64,000 bases of DNA from Archegozetes longisetosus (Eukaryota > Arthropoda > Arachnida > Sarcoptiformes > Trhypochthoniidae). Location of the stretch: NCBI GenBank assembly GCA_018873245.2, contig JAEMBT020000051.1:23362-87361 (forward strand). Direction: 5' to 3'. The stretch's first letter is position 1. Each line of letters begins with the position of its first letter. Below are positions 22,471 through 32,819 of the stretch, piece by piece. Made by a program: the position numbers and the translations under genes. Under the pieces are notes generated by a model. That model did not search any database. It was not told where the DNA came from and saw only the letters and a list, made by a program, of their open reading frames with translations.

Positions 22471-22977
22471 TAGGGTGACCTCCTCTGACTTGTCTTATGA
22501 CGGCACAAAAATATCATAGGGGGACCATTACATTTCTAAAAAGATAAATGCCGCTTTTATTGTTCATTACAAATATTTAGGTGTCAAACAATACATTCTA
22601 ATATTAGACCATCGAAAATTACTAGTCATGGTTGATTTCAAACGTATATATTTTGTTAGAAATGGCATCTTTCAAAAGTAAGAAATACTGGTTTATATCA
22701 GCTATAAGTTAAGGCAGAAAAGATTAATTCTATAAATTTTGGTTGTAAACCATAGGTGTTCAAAACATTAAGCTGGGTTTCTTATCCCTTATTATTTGTA
22801 AATAAATTCAATGTTTAAATTTCCAAGAAATATTTTTCTTAACACATTTTTCAAAATGAAAGTTGAAAACGAGACAACTAATTATTCTGTCGAGTTTTTG
22901 GTCTGACGGGATTTCAATTTTTTATGTTTAAAAAAGACGGGAATGTCCAGTCAAAAACAGGACGGGTGGTCACCTTA
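22471..22977. mobile_element. Probable hAT-type non-autonomous element
   Basis: Ends are inverted: TAGGGTGACCTCC at 22471 and, inverted from 22977, TAAGGTGACCACC, followed by related GTC-rich subterminal sequence on both sides. YARGGTGACC ends are common in hAT elements. The 8-bp flanks (GGGACTTC, CAGATTTC) agree at five positions only, so the copy is old or the call is wrong. No coding sequence. Confidence 0.45.
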
Positions 22978-22985
22978 CAGATTTC

Positions 22986-24241
22986 TGAAGTTTAATTTAA
23001 AAAATTCTCTTCTATTTTGAAATAATGAAAATTTCTATTTTTTAAGTCAGATAAGGTTTCAATTTTCGTGTGTTAATTACTTTGATTTGTAATTAGAAAA
23101 TTATACGCCTACCGATAATATTAACTATAATTTTTGCGAATAGAATTTAGCAAAAATACTGAATGTGAAGAGCTTTGAAATTTGTTCAAATGGTAGCGTT
23201 TATAAGTTTATTCTGAAACATTTTATACTTTACGCCATTCGATGTGCAAATTTTTAATATAAATTCTAGTCTAAACTGCACAGTTAAATCAAAGAGATAT
23301 CACTCACCAGTTGCTAAAAAATTATCTCAGAAGTTCAATGACGCGTAAGTGATATGACAAATTGTTTCCTCTTTTCTTCCAATTAATCCATTCTTATTGC
23401 GGATTCAAATCAATTAGAACTTATAAGTGTCCTCTTGTGATCACATTCAAAACGCAACCCTCTGTCAATAATGTCTGGATAAGGGTCTATATAAAATATT
23501 TTAAAGCTACCAAATTTGTTGTAATGCAATAAAATTATCATTAGATCTTGTTTAAGACAATCGTCCAATAATACTGGTATACGAAGCTCTAAGTGTCGTG
23601 ACAGATTGGTCACCTTCAACTATACGTTTACCGATCAAGTCAACAGTAAAATTAATCACTTAGAGCTGTCCGGGCCATTCTTTTGAAGGAGTTCGGAGAA
23701 CTTACTATTATCACTATTGATCAAAGATGTAGAAATTAAGTGCTCCTTACTTTCATCCGTTAATAAAAAATATATGCAAATACATCACCATATATAGAAG
23801 TATGTAAAAATCTAACTTGTTTATTTCATTCTTCATGAGGGTGTGTGGCATAAAATGGGAGTGATTTGAGAAGACTAGGAGGATTTAGAGTCACATTAAG
23901 AGTACAATTGATATTAGAGATGCGCTTCTAAACAATTTATTAAATATAGAGAAAAATTTAAACCTTTAGCTTAGCGGTAATTATAAAAATACTATCAGTT
24001 CAAGTTGAGGAAAGATATTTTAGCTTCTTTTAACTAGTTTTATAAATTTCTTATTCAAAACATAGGAATGCCTTAGGTGATCTGAAATTTGTAACTAAAT
24101 AGATATCTTAAAAGAAATTTTATGCATGTTATCATTGTGATTGAATAGCCAAAAGAGTTTATAAATTTATAAACTATATTGTGATACCAAATTTCGTTTA
24201 GAAGTCTTCTTGTATTCGTTGAAATAAGCTAAACTACTTTT
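22986..24241. other. AT-rich DNA, nothing recognised
   Basis: A 69-codon minus-strand frame (23410-23619) has no recognisable content. Confidence 0.45.
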
Positions 24242-24528
24242 TGGGTATTAGTAAATTTATTTAATACAAAAAACAGTTTATATACAGAGATCAGAAGTTA
24301 TAAGTAGAGAACAATGTCAAGAGACAACTTTCACGATTGTTCGGGAAGTGAAGAGTGACTATTTTGTCACTCCTTATATACAGACAGAAAGTTTACAAAA
24401 TTCAATGGAATTTTCCATAAGTATCAATGTTGGTCACTAACTGACCAACACGTACTTGATATTTGTCCTATTGCCCTATTTTTGACACTTTGATACATAA
24501 TTGGGGTCATCATCGCGACTGACCCACA
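24242..24528 (-). repeat. Possible solo LTR
   Basis: Read on the minus strand it starts TGTGGGTCAG and ends AATACCCA, with an internal TGTATATAAGG promoter-like box and ATTAAATAAA polyadenylation signal in the order expected of an LTR. It also contains a palindrome TTGGTCAGTTAGTGACCAA. It differs from the gypsy LTRs at 17208 and 21574. No target duplication was found and the ends are a guess. Confidence 0.4.
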
Positions 24529-25598
24529 ATTAAGGATTATTTTCTCAGAACTCTTCGTGTTCTATTTATTTTCCTATAGGCCATTGTGAGATCAAATCTT
24601 TGAAAACTGTATTTGATTTCACAATATAAATAATGGAAAAATTTGGAATTATTTGAAATACTAGCTAATTAATAAATTTAAAAAGTTTAAGTGTTTAAAT
24701 ACAATGGCACTAATGAATATAACTTCTAGTTCACATCAATACTCTATTGTTGAGCTAATACGATTTGTGAATCATAACTTTGGATATCAGGAGTGCATTT
24801 CTGAAAATATTCATAATGATTAAGACTAATCTTAATACTAAATGGAGCAAAAACTCGTTATAATCAAATTAAAAAATTTTAAAAATAAATTGCTTAAAAC
24901 GAAAATTTGCTTACATGGATAACTACTTGGCCTTTAAAAATTATATTTGATTTTAAAATCATTGCTAATACCAAAATTTTGCTTATATAGAACCTGCTCA
25001 TAAAGAGTTTTTATAGTATTTTGCATTAAGACTAGTCTTAGTCTTATGACTGTTTTCAGAAACGTACCTCAGAGCTTTTTCATTACGTAAATTTGTAAAA
25101 GTTATAGTTTTTTCCAAAAAATATTTCAATTTTTCATTAATTAACATAGTTTTAGTTTTTCGTGGGTTTTAAATTTAGCGCTGAGGACTTGACCGTTTGA
25201 ATAACGATTTCAATTAATAAAATGAATAATTTAGAAGAACATCTCTAGTGAATTATATTTTTTGTGTGGAGCACTTCAAATTTGACTAAATCCAACAGTT
25301 AGGCTTTCCAACACAGTCCCATTTTGAGCCGCATACCCCTTTGAACAATGAAGAGAACAAAAGCCCCAATAAAATCTAAATGATTAATTATAGAAAACTA
25401 AGGTAATCGTTTTAAAAGCTGTACACCTTCTTTACTGACTATATCTCTCATGTAATTTGTTGAAAATACAACACAGAATTTATTAAGATAGTCATATTCT
25501 TTCTCTTAGAAAAAATAGCATATTAAAGCGTAACAAACCCGAAAATTTGAAATTTTTATCATTAATCCCTTTCTAGTACTCTTTAGACCGATTATATA
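24529..25598. other. AT-rich DNA, nothing recognised
   Basis: No coding or repeat structure that I can support. Confidence 0.5.
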
Positions 25599-26566
25599 TA
25601 TCGTCACCTGAGTGCTGTTATGCGCTAACTCGAAAATTTTCACAAAATGAGTTAATGCCACTTTTGAAGCAAGTTATCAAAACTCTATAAATTGCTCGAA
25701 TTGAATTTGAAAATTTTCAAGTAGATTTCCCGAAGTCGGTTGTGCAATAAAGCGCTAACTCTTTTAATTTTTTATTTAACTATCAAATCGATTATTTCAT
25801 GCATAAAATCAGAGAAAAAAAATATTTTCAACCTATTCATACTGAACTAAGTCTTGATGCGCATTATTTCGTCCTAAGATCTTATTAATCTCTCTAAATC
25901 TTAATCATTGAAGATTTAATGAGTTATGTATTCGATCGGATCTTCATCGAATTTATAAGATCTTTATATAATTCTTTAATAAATTATATCAATTATTATT
26001 CTTGCATTCAAATTCTCTGAATGAATGTTTGTCTGTGAAGACATTTATTCTAGAAATGAATTCTTAAAAAATTTGTTCTCATTAATAAGTTAAGTAAGTC
26101 AATGAATTTTCGAATTAACGCAAGCAAACTAATCAAATGAATTGATCAAACGTTCAAATATAATCAAATTAGTTTAGCTGAAAATCTGTAATTAATTCGA
26201 GCAAATTAATCGCTTATAATGAGAAATCATATACATGATTAATACTAATACCTTATTTGTTGAAATTGCACTAACAACAATAAATTGATTGTTTCACAAT
26301 AGTTAAATTGATATTTCGACTTAGATTAATTGATGATAAATATAGAAAACTTATTTTGATTTCCTGCTACAAATTTAAGTAAATATTTGATTGAAGTTCA
26401 ATACTTTCCGATCAGTATAAATATGACAAATAAAGGATTGACAAGTAACTTCAAATCAATAAAAACTTAATTATAGTTATAGTTAGTTCACTAATTTCTG
26501 GAACATCTTTAAAGATTGGATTTTTTTGCTACAAATTATTGATGAAAGAGAGAGGAGGGAGGGAGG

Positions 26567-26611
<45 letters not shown>

Positions 26612-27147
26612 TTTAGGCTTATCGACATTTGAAAGGAATTGAAAAGGAGAAAGATTATATGGAAAAATGGTTGAATAGAGGTTCAAAATTAAGGGAGGCG
26701 TTTCTCATAAGTCTATGTTATGTGATGTTTATATCATCACTGAGTATGTTTAAGAACAAGCTTCAAATCAATGAGCTGATGCATTTAGAATAAACAAATT
26801 CTATAAGTTTTTCAATAAGTTTCGTTTATATTCTTACGATTTTTTTATCTATAAGTGAGTTATTTTGAGTATCATTGAGTTAGCGTCTTATAGCACTGAG
26901 AATCTAGGAAGTTTTCAGAGCCAGAAATCGCTAACTCAGAAATCTGGTTCCGATTACGGGTAGTTAGGAAGTTACAGGATTCATATACTCCTCAACAGTA
27001 AAAGAACTAAATATATCTATATCAAATATTATATCATGAGTTGTACAGCTTTAATAGTTTCTTGGGATTTTGATTTTAAACTTTGAACTCAAATTTCTCA
27101 AAACGGACTTTTCTGAGTTAGCGCATTATAGCACTGAGGTGACGATA
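25599..27147. mobile_element. Non-coding terminal-inverted-repeat element, about 1.55 kb
   Basis: The left end TATCGTCACCTGAGTGCT is mirrored at the right end (AGCACTGAGGTGACGATA ending at 27147). The match extends about 40 bp and includes GCGCTAACTC. The word (A)GTGCTATAA-GCGCTAACTC or parts of it recur inside near 25752, 26876, 26939 and 27111, in both orientations. No transposase was found, so superfamily is unknown; TA flanks fit but AT-richness makes that weak. Its right end is 86 bp from the terpene synthase stop codon. Confidence 0.6.
26546..26608. repeat. (GGGA)n/(GA)n microsatellite
   Basis: An imperfect GGGA run passes into an uninterrupted GA run. It lies inside the 25599-27147 element. 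Confidence 0.95.
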
Positions 27148-27156
27148 TACATATTT

Positions 27157-27162
27157 ATTTTT
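27157..27162 (-). terminator. Polyadenylation signal for the terpene synthase gene
   Basis: AATAAA on the minus strand about 72 bp downstream of the stop codon and just outside the neighbouring inverted-repeat element. Confidence 0.5.
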
Positions 27163-27233
27163 ATTCAAAGCTACCTCTCCTTTACCTAACAAAGAAATAT
27201 ACAGGTACCCATCACCGAATAGAGATATCTTGA

Positions 27234-28958
27234 TTAATTATAAAAGAACAAAATGCTTGATTTTGAAAGTATAGATTTACTCATATACCGTTCATTATTT
27301 ATATGAAACAATTCTATTCCCATTAAGCATTGATACAGATATTCATATTTTGTTCCAGATAATTTCAATGATTCGTTATATATATCATTTTGCTTACTTT
27401 CTAACATCCAAATTATTTGCTGATAGTTCATTTCAGGATATAGCCTTTTGAGAATAATAATCGAATTAAAATTAGTTATACCCCTCTCTTTCCAAAATGA
27501 ATATATATCATTTGTTATAATAGCATGTACGATTTTAGGGTAAAGTAATTTATCATAAAGCGATTTATAATCATCCCCAAAATATGTGACTAAAGAATGA
27601 TAATACACAACAGAACCAATATTATGAACTCTTTTGTTAAAATAATCATCTAGAGATTTGAAACTCATAGTTTCAGGAATATAATTATCAAATATGTATT
27701 TATAGTGATAATTAATAAAATCTGGAGTTATATTTAATTTACCACCTATCTCAAGCACAGATTTTTTAAATTCATCCAAAACTTTAATAACGTGTGGTGA
27801 AATTTTGCAATCTGACAGCTCTCCTTTAAAATGACTCAGCCAAAATTTTGCAGAGTCAGGATCAATATCAACCATATCATCCATATAGAATGCTGTTATA
27901 GCCCACTTTATTAGAGATATAACCAAGGGAGTGTCAGTAACTAAATTATAAATATACTGAACCATTTTATATCCAAGAGAAAAGTACTTAACCATAATAA
28001 TTTTTTGAGTATTATCATCAAATGTATCCTGAACCCACTTCAAAATAATTTCATTAACATCAAATGAGCTTTGTATATATTTAGATGTATCAAAAAGCTT
28101 GCGAGTGTATACTTTCATTTTGTATGTCTCAAAAAACTCTAAAGAAAACCTAATAGCTTTACTAATTTCAATTTCAACTTTTAAACTACATTTCTTCAAT
28201 TTTTCTAATCTGTCTTCGCGTTCATGGATATATTCATCATATATATCATATTCTTTGAATAAATCAATCACACTTTCCTTAGTAGAAGGATATGAGAAAT
28301 TTTCAATCTTGTTCGATAGTAAATCAATCAATTTACTCCATTTTTTACTATTTATGTCATTAATATTTTCTTCAAAATTACCTTTAAAATCGTTTTCAGC
28401 TTGAAACCAATATCCAACCTCCAATAAATTCTCATCTTCTAAAATTAACATAGCTCTATCCAAATCTTTTGTCTTTATCAAAACAGATAAAGCAACTGGA
28501 AAGCAGACCGTATAATACGAGGTCTTATTCTCAGCTATTTTGCGATAATCTTTGAACTCAGTATCTAAATTTAAAATTTGACCATATAATGTTTTTAGTA
28601 ATACTTTATTATATAATTTATTAATCTTGAAAGCCAAGTCAGCCGGAAAACTTTTCAATATAATTCTATAGGTGTCATTAGATAAAGTAAGAGCCCAAGT
28701 AATAACAGTTGCACTACCATATTTAGTATGCATTGCTGGTTGTCCGCATCTACTTATAGAATTACCCGCTATATCATCGATCATAATGATCGATAGATGA
28801 AGTAAGTATAATATATTACATACTACCTTTATGGTGTCTTCTTCGATTCCTTCCGCAACATACTTAAACAAATTAGATCTAAAGTTCTTCCCTAAATCAC
28901 CATAATAGCATACAGGCTTTCTTAACCATGGAGAAACGATATTAGTATAGTCATCCAT
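27234..28958 (-). CDS. Bifunctional-type prenyltransferase-like/terpene synthase fusion
   Basis: 574 aa, ATG start, no introns. Residues 1-285 align in order with E-type isoprenyl diphosphate synthases (GGPP/FPP synthase): GKNFRS at 23-28, first Asp-rich region DDIAGNSISR at 61-70, GQ at 126-127, NKTSYYTVCFPVAL at 144-157, second region FQAENDFKG at 185-193. Both Asp-rich motifs are eroded: the third Asp of DDxxD is Gly65, the usual RR is RC, and only D190 of the second motif survives. Residues about 295-574 are a class I terpene synthase with all signature elements: DDMVD (360-364), diphosphate-sensing R443, NSE triad NDIYSFWKE (483-491) and an RY pair (557-558). Inference: the C-terminal domain ionises and cyclises an isoprenyl diphosphate, while the N-terminal domain is probably a weak or dead prenyltransferase. 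Fungal bifunctional synthases have the reverse order. Likely horizontally acquired. Confidence 0.88.
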   Translation of the reverse strand: MDDYTNIVSPWLRKPVCYYGDLGKNFRSNLFKYVAEGIEEDTIKVVCNILYLLHLSIIMIDDIAGNSISRCGQPAMHTKYGSATVITWALTLSNDTYRIILKSFPADLAFKINKLYNKVLLKTLYGQILNLDTEFKDYRKIAENKTSYYTVCFPVALSVLIKTKDLDRAMLILEDENLLEVGYWFQAENDFKGNFEENINDINSKKWSKLIDLLSNKIENFSYPSTKESVIDLFKEYDIYDEYIHEREDRLEKLKKCSLKVEIEISKAIRFSLEFFETYKMKVYTRKLFDTSKYIQSSFDVNEIILKWVQDTFDDNTQKIIMVKYFSLGYKMVQYIYNLVTDTPLVISLIKWAITAFYMDDMVDIDPDSAKFWLSHFKGELSDCKISPHVIKVLDEFKKSVLEIGGKLNITPDFINYHYKYIFDNYIPETMSFKSLDDYFNKRVHNIGSVVYYHSLVTYFGDDYKSLYDKLLYPKIVHAIITNDIYSFWKERGITNFNSIIILKRLYPEMNYQQIIWMLESKQNDIYNESLKLSGTKYEYLYQCLMGIELFHINNERYMSKSILSKSSILFFYN

Positions 28959-29915
28959 AATTATTATGTGCGGCTTTTTGTCTACTTTTCACTATCCACG
29001 TATGTAGTTTAGACGTATGAATGAAATTATAACTTGAAAGAAAATCTATCAGTGGCTGAAAGCCTAACAAATAAAAAATGTGAATAATAATTTGAATAAA
29101 ATGTAAACACAATTTGTAAAAGCTATCTAAAGTTGGAAAAAAATTAAATGCTTATGATAAAACTGTTAAAAATTATTTATCTATATTTGAAATAAAAATA
29201 TTCGATAGTAAACTGCACAAAGTAATGATAATAAGAAAATCAAGCAAAGAAAGTATTTAAAGAAAGTTAAGAATGAGTGCAAATAACCTATCACTGACAA
29301 CTAGGATTAACGAAAATCGAAAATTTTTCAAATTTTATAAAATGTTCTAATGGTGTTTAAAAATCATTTGAGCTCTAATAAAATTTGCATACTACTTCGA
29401 TTAAAAAATCGAAAAACTTATTTTTGATTATTTTTCAGCTAAAGAGTAAAAATATTTTTAACAAAATCCGGGTAGAAAATACTTCAAAAAATAGTCTTTC
29501 AAAGAAAGTTTAAAGCATTCAACTTATATAATAATTTTATAAGTATCTTTTTGTCGGATCTGATAAGTTTTTACCGCTTTACTCATATTTAATTAAATTT
29601 TGTTAAAAAAGAATACTCGTTAAATAACCTTAAGCAATATAAAACACTATTTAAACTTCTGCTTTAAGATATTGGCACAGAAAAATGTTTTCAAACAATT
29701 TTTTACACCAAACAACCTTAAAGTTGACAAATAATCACTTCATAATTGATACTTCAAATAGTTGCAGCAGTGATTCATATCTTGCACATTCATCTTTTAA
29801 AGCTAGATTTGTTGAACAATGATAAAAAAATTAATAGCGAAAGAAGCAATTGCTAAAAGGCTATTTCTAAAGCCTATTGTCGAGCTTTAGAACTCGGATA
29901 TCATAGATAAAAGGC
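28959..29915. other. AT-rich DNA upstream of the terpene synthase
   Basis: It should contain that gene's promoter, but I see no clear TATA or initiator. Confidence 0.4.
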
Positions 29916-29923
29916 ATCAGTAA

Positions 29924-31865
29924 TCAGTAAAGCATGTTAAAATGCATAATTGCATATTTTAATCGGTTTGATATAACTAACTATTGATTGAATATTCATG
30001 CGAATCATAAAGTAAGGGGTATTCTGGCGAAAGTTATTACCGCATAAATGCATATAAATGCATATTTAAAAACAAATGCATATTTTAAAAATTATTAACA
30101 AATTTGTAATTTAAGGATTGATCTAATCAATCGATAGTTAGTTATTATACAAACGATTGTTATCCAATCGATTGAAATCAAAACAACAGTCAATCAATTT
30201 GAATGTTACTCCCTGTGCACATTGATAGCAAAATTAATTAATTGATTCTAATGCCTAAAACGGCGAAATCTCGATAAAAAACTTAAAGATTATGTTAGAG
30301 AGTTTGGAGATGTGTTTCGTGTAGATATCGATTCGGTGTCCAAAACTGAATATCTCTTATGTAAAGCATGTCAGATACGTGTCGTATGTGACCGCAAGAG
30401 TCAGATCACACAACACATCGAAACTCAAAATCATTCAAAAGCATTGAAAACTTTTAAAGGCAATCAAAAAACAATAGTCGAGTGCTTTGAAAGAGATGTC
30501 AATGTCTTAATTAGAGATTTTTGGTTTTTTTTTGGTCTCAAATAACATTCCTTTCCATCGACTACTCAACAATGGATTCAAGAAATTCGTAGAAAAGTAT
30601 ACTAATTATACCGTTCCTTCGCCCAAAACCCTTTGAGAAAGCCATTTAAAAGATATATATGAAAGCACTATTCAGTCAATCAGAACTGAAATACAGAATC
30701 ACTTCATTTGGATCTCAATCGATGAAACCAAAGATCGATTTGACCGCAAAGTGGCTAATGTTGTCATCGGTTCTCTTAAAACATTTAAATAAATGCAAAC
30801 GTTTTTTATTGAATATGGAATTCATTGACAATTGTGAAGGCCATCAAATTGTCTGTTCGGTTAATACAGCGCTTAGTATTTTATGGCCTGAGGGTATAAA
30901 GTACGACAAAATATTATTGCTTTTGACCGACGCGGCCAGTTATATGAAGAGCGCCGGCTGTACACTTTGTGGTACGTATCCAAAGCTAATTCACGTCACA
31001 TGTGTTGCACACGGAGTTCAAACGTTTGTGAACACATCGCTGACATATTTACTAAAGTCAACGCTTTGGTCAGTAATGGCAAAAAAATTATAATCAAATC
31101 AAATGATCGGAGAAAGCAATTTAAAACCCGATTTCCTGTCAACCCTCTACCGCCCGAACCAATGCGCACCCGATGGGGTACTTGGATTAACGCCGTTGAA
31201 TATTATGTCAAATATTTTGGTATTTTATGTGATTTTGTTTCTGAACTAAGTCCTAAGGATTCGATTGCAATAAAAAATGTTCAAAATTTGATCTCAACTG
31301 AAAAGACTAGTCTGGTCTGTGATCTGAGTTTAATTAATGGGAACTTTAACTGTCTCTCAAAAGTACTCAAACAATTGGAAACCAAAAACATTCTTCTTTT
31401 CGATAGTATAGATCTAGTCATCAATTGTCTACAAGAAGTCGAGAATGCCGTCAAAAAGAGATATTAGTGTTTCAAATAAATTCCATTATATTTTGGACAA
31501 AAATTCTGGTTTTGAGAAAATGATATCAATCAATGATGTAATCAACGGTAAAGTCATCGATATTTCTGGCTTGAATCTGATCCCCGACGACATCTCTGTG
31601 TTTAAATTGTCTCCAATTACGACTTGTGATGTCGAGAGATCGTTCTCGAAGTATAAATTTGTTCTCAATGATCGTCGCTATGGAATGTCTGAATTGCATC
31701 TGAAATACTATTTCATTGTCAACATAAACAACGAATATATTTAAGAATAATTTTGTATTTTTTAAAAATTTTTAGTGCATATTAAATGCATATTTCATTG
31801 ATTTTTATTGCATATTATATGACATATAAACTGAAAATAAACGCATATTAGGAAATGCTTTAGTA
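29924..31865 (+). mobile_element. hAT transposon, decayed
   Basis: Left end TCAGTAAAGCATGTTAA at 29924; the right end, inverted from 31865, reads TACTAAAGCATTTCC. The 8-bp flanks ATCAGTAA (29916-29923) and ATCAGTTA (31866-31873) match at seven of eight positions, as expected for an old hAT insertion. Both subterminal regions are crowded with TGCATAT words (about 29940-30085 and 31775-31852), likely transposase binding sites. It encloses a broken hAT transposase. Confidence 0.7.
30251..31744 (+). pseudogene. hAT transposase with BED-type zinc finger, frameshifted
   Basis: The start MPKTAKSR at 30251 is separated by a one-base shift from KKLKDYVREFGDVF. A BED-like finger follows (CKAC...H-x4-H at about 30362-30440). 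Further blocks in several frames include the LLTDAASYMKSAG segment and an H-x-C-x2-H segment (HVTCVAHGVQTF, about 30930-31030). The C-terminal dimerisation region (CDVERSFSKYKFVLNDRR, about 31625-31680) ends at 31744. At least three frameshifts make it inactive. Confidence 0.75.
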
Positions 31866-31873
31866 ATCAGTTA

Positions 31874-32819
31874 AACTAAAATTATTCATCTGTTCTTACG
31901 TTAATTTTATATAAAATATCTTTTTTTCAGTCGTTAATCGAAAAAAAAATTTCATTAAATAATAGAAATAATATACGGTAAAGAATGTATACTTGGCACG
32001 AAATATTAAGTGTAGATCAATAATACAGAGACGGTGTCGTCGAAAACATTAATCGAAATATTCATGAAATATCACATGTCAAATAAACATGAAGACAAAG
32101 ATACTTCAGAAATTGATGGATAGAACAAGAAATAAATCTCGAGGAAGTTTTTAACGGCTAAAAGTTTGAACAGTCAATTGAATATATGTGAGTATTGCTA
32201 TGAAATCACGAAAAACAAAGTCTTCAAAAGTAATCTTTAAATGAAAGTAGAGAAATTAAAATCGTAATTAATTAAAAATGAACAACAAATGTACGAAATG
32301 CTAGGACAATAGTTAACAAATCTAGAGAAGAAGAATCATATTAAGAAAAGTCGAAATTTCCAAGCTATTGCGAAAACGCTGTAACGCAAAGTTTAAGCTG
32401 TAGTAAAGTTCGAGAATCGACGAAATTGAGATAAAATAAGAAGAGATAAAAGAGAGGGTAGTCTTTTCAACTCTTCAATAATAACTGATTCTGACATTCA
32501 TTAATCAAGCAAAAATGATGAGACATCGCTCTTCTTGGATAAAAATTGTGTTAACATTAAGCCATTAAAGAAATGGTTGAAATATACTTCAATTAACAAT
32601 ATCAAATAACAAAAGAGAAATTGAAGAAAAAATATATCAAAAAATTGAAAGAAAAACTGGAACAAATGAAAGAAATGACTAAAAATAAAATTTTTGATAA
32701 AGAAATGTGTTTAATTCCAAATTTCAGCAAAATGCGAGTTGAATGAATGTTAATCATACTATTCTCTTGATAAGCATTAATTCAACGAGTACCACAAGTG
32801 GAATACAGACGATAGTTCA
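31874..32819. other. AT-rich DNA before the old gypsy relic
   Basis: No clear coding frame. It may include the decayed 5' LTR and leader of the gypsy relic, but no partner LTR was identified. Confidence 0.35.

Noticed and set aside
26483..26686. ORF with a Ser-Leu repeat
   Set aside because: It is a translation of the GA microsatellite, not a gene.
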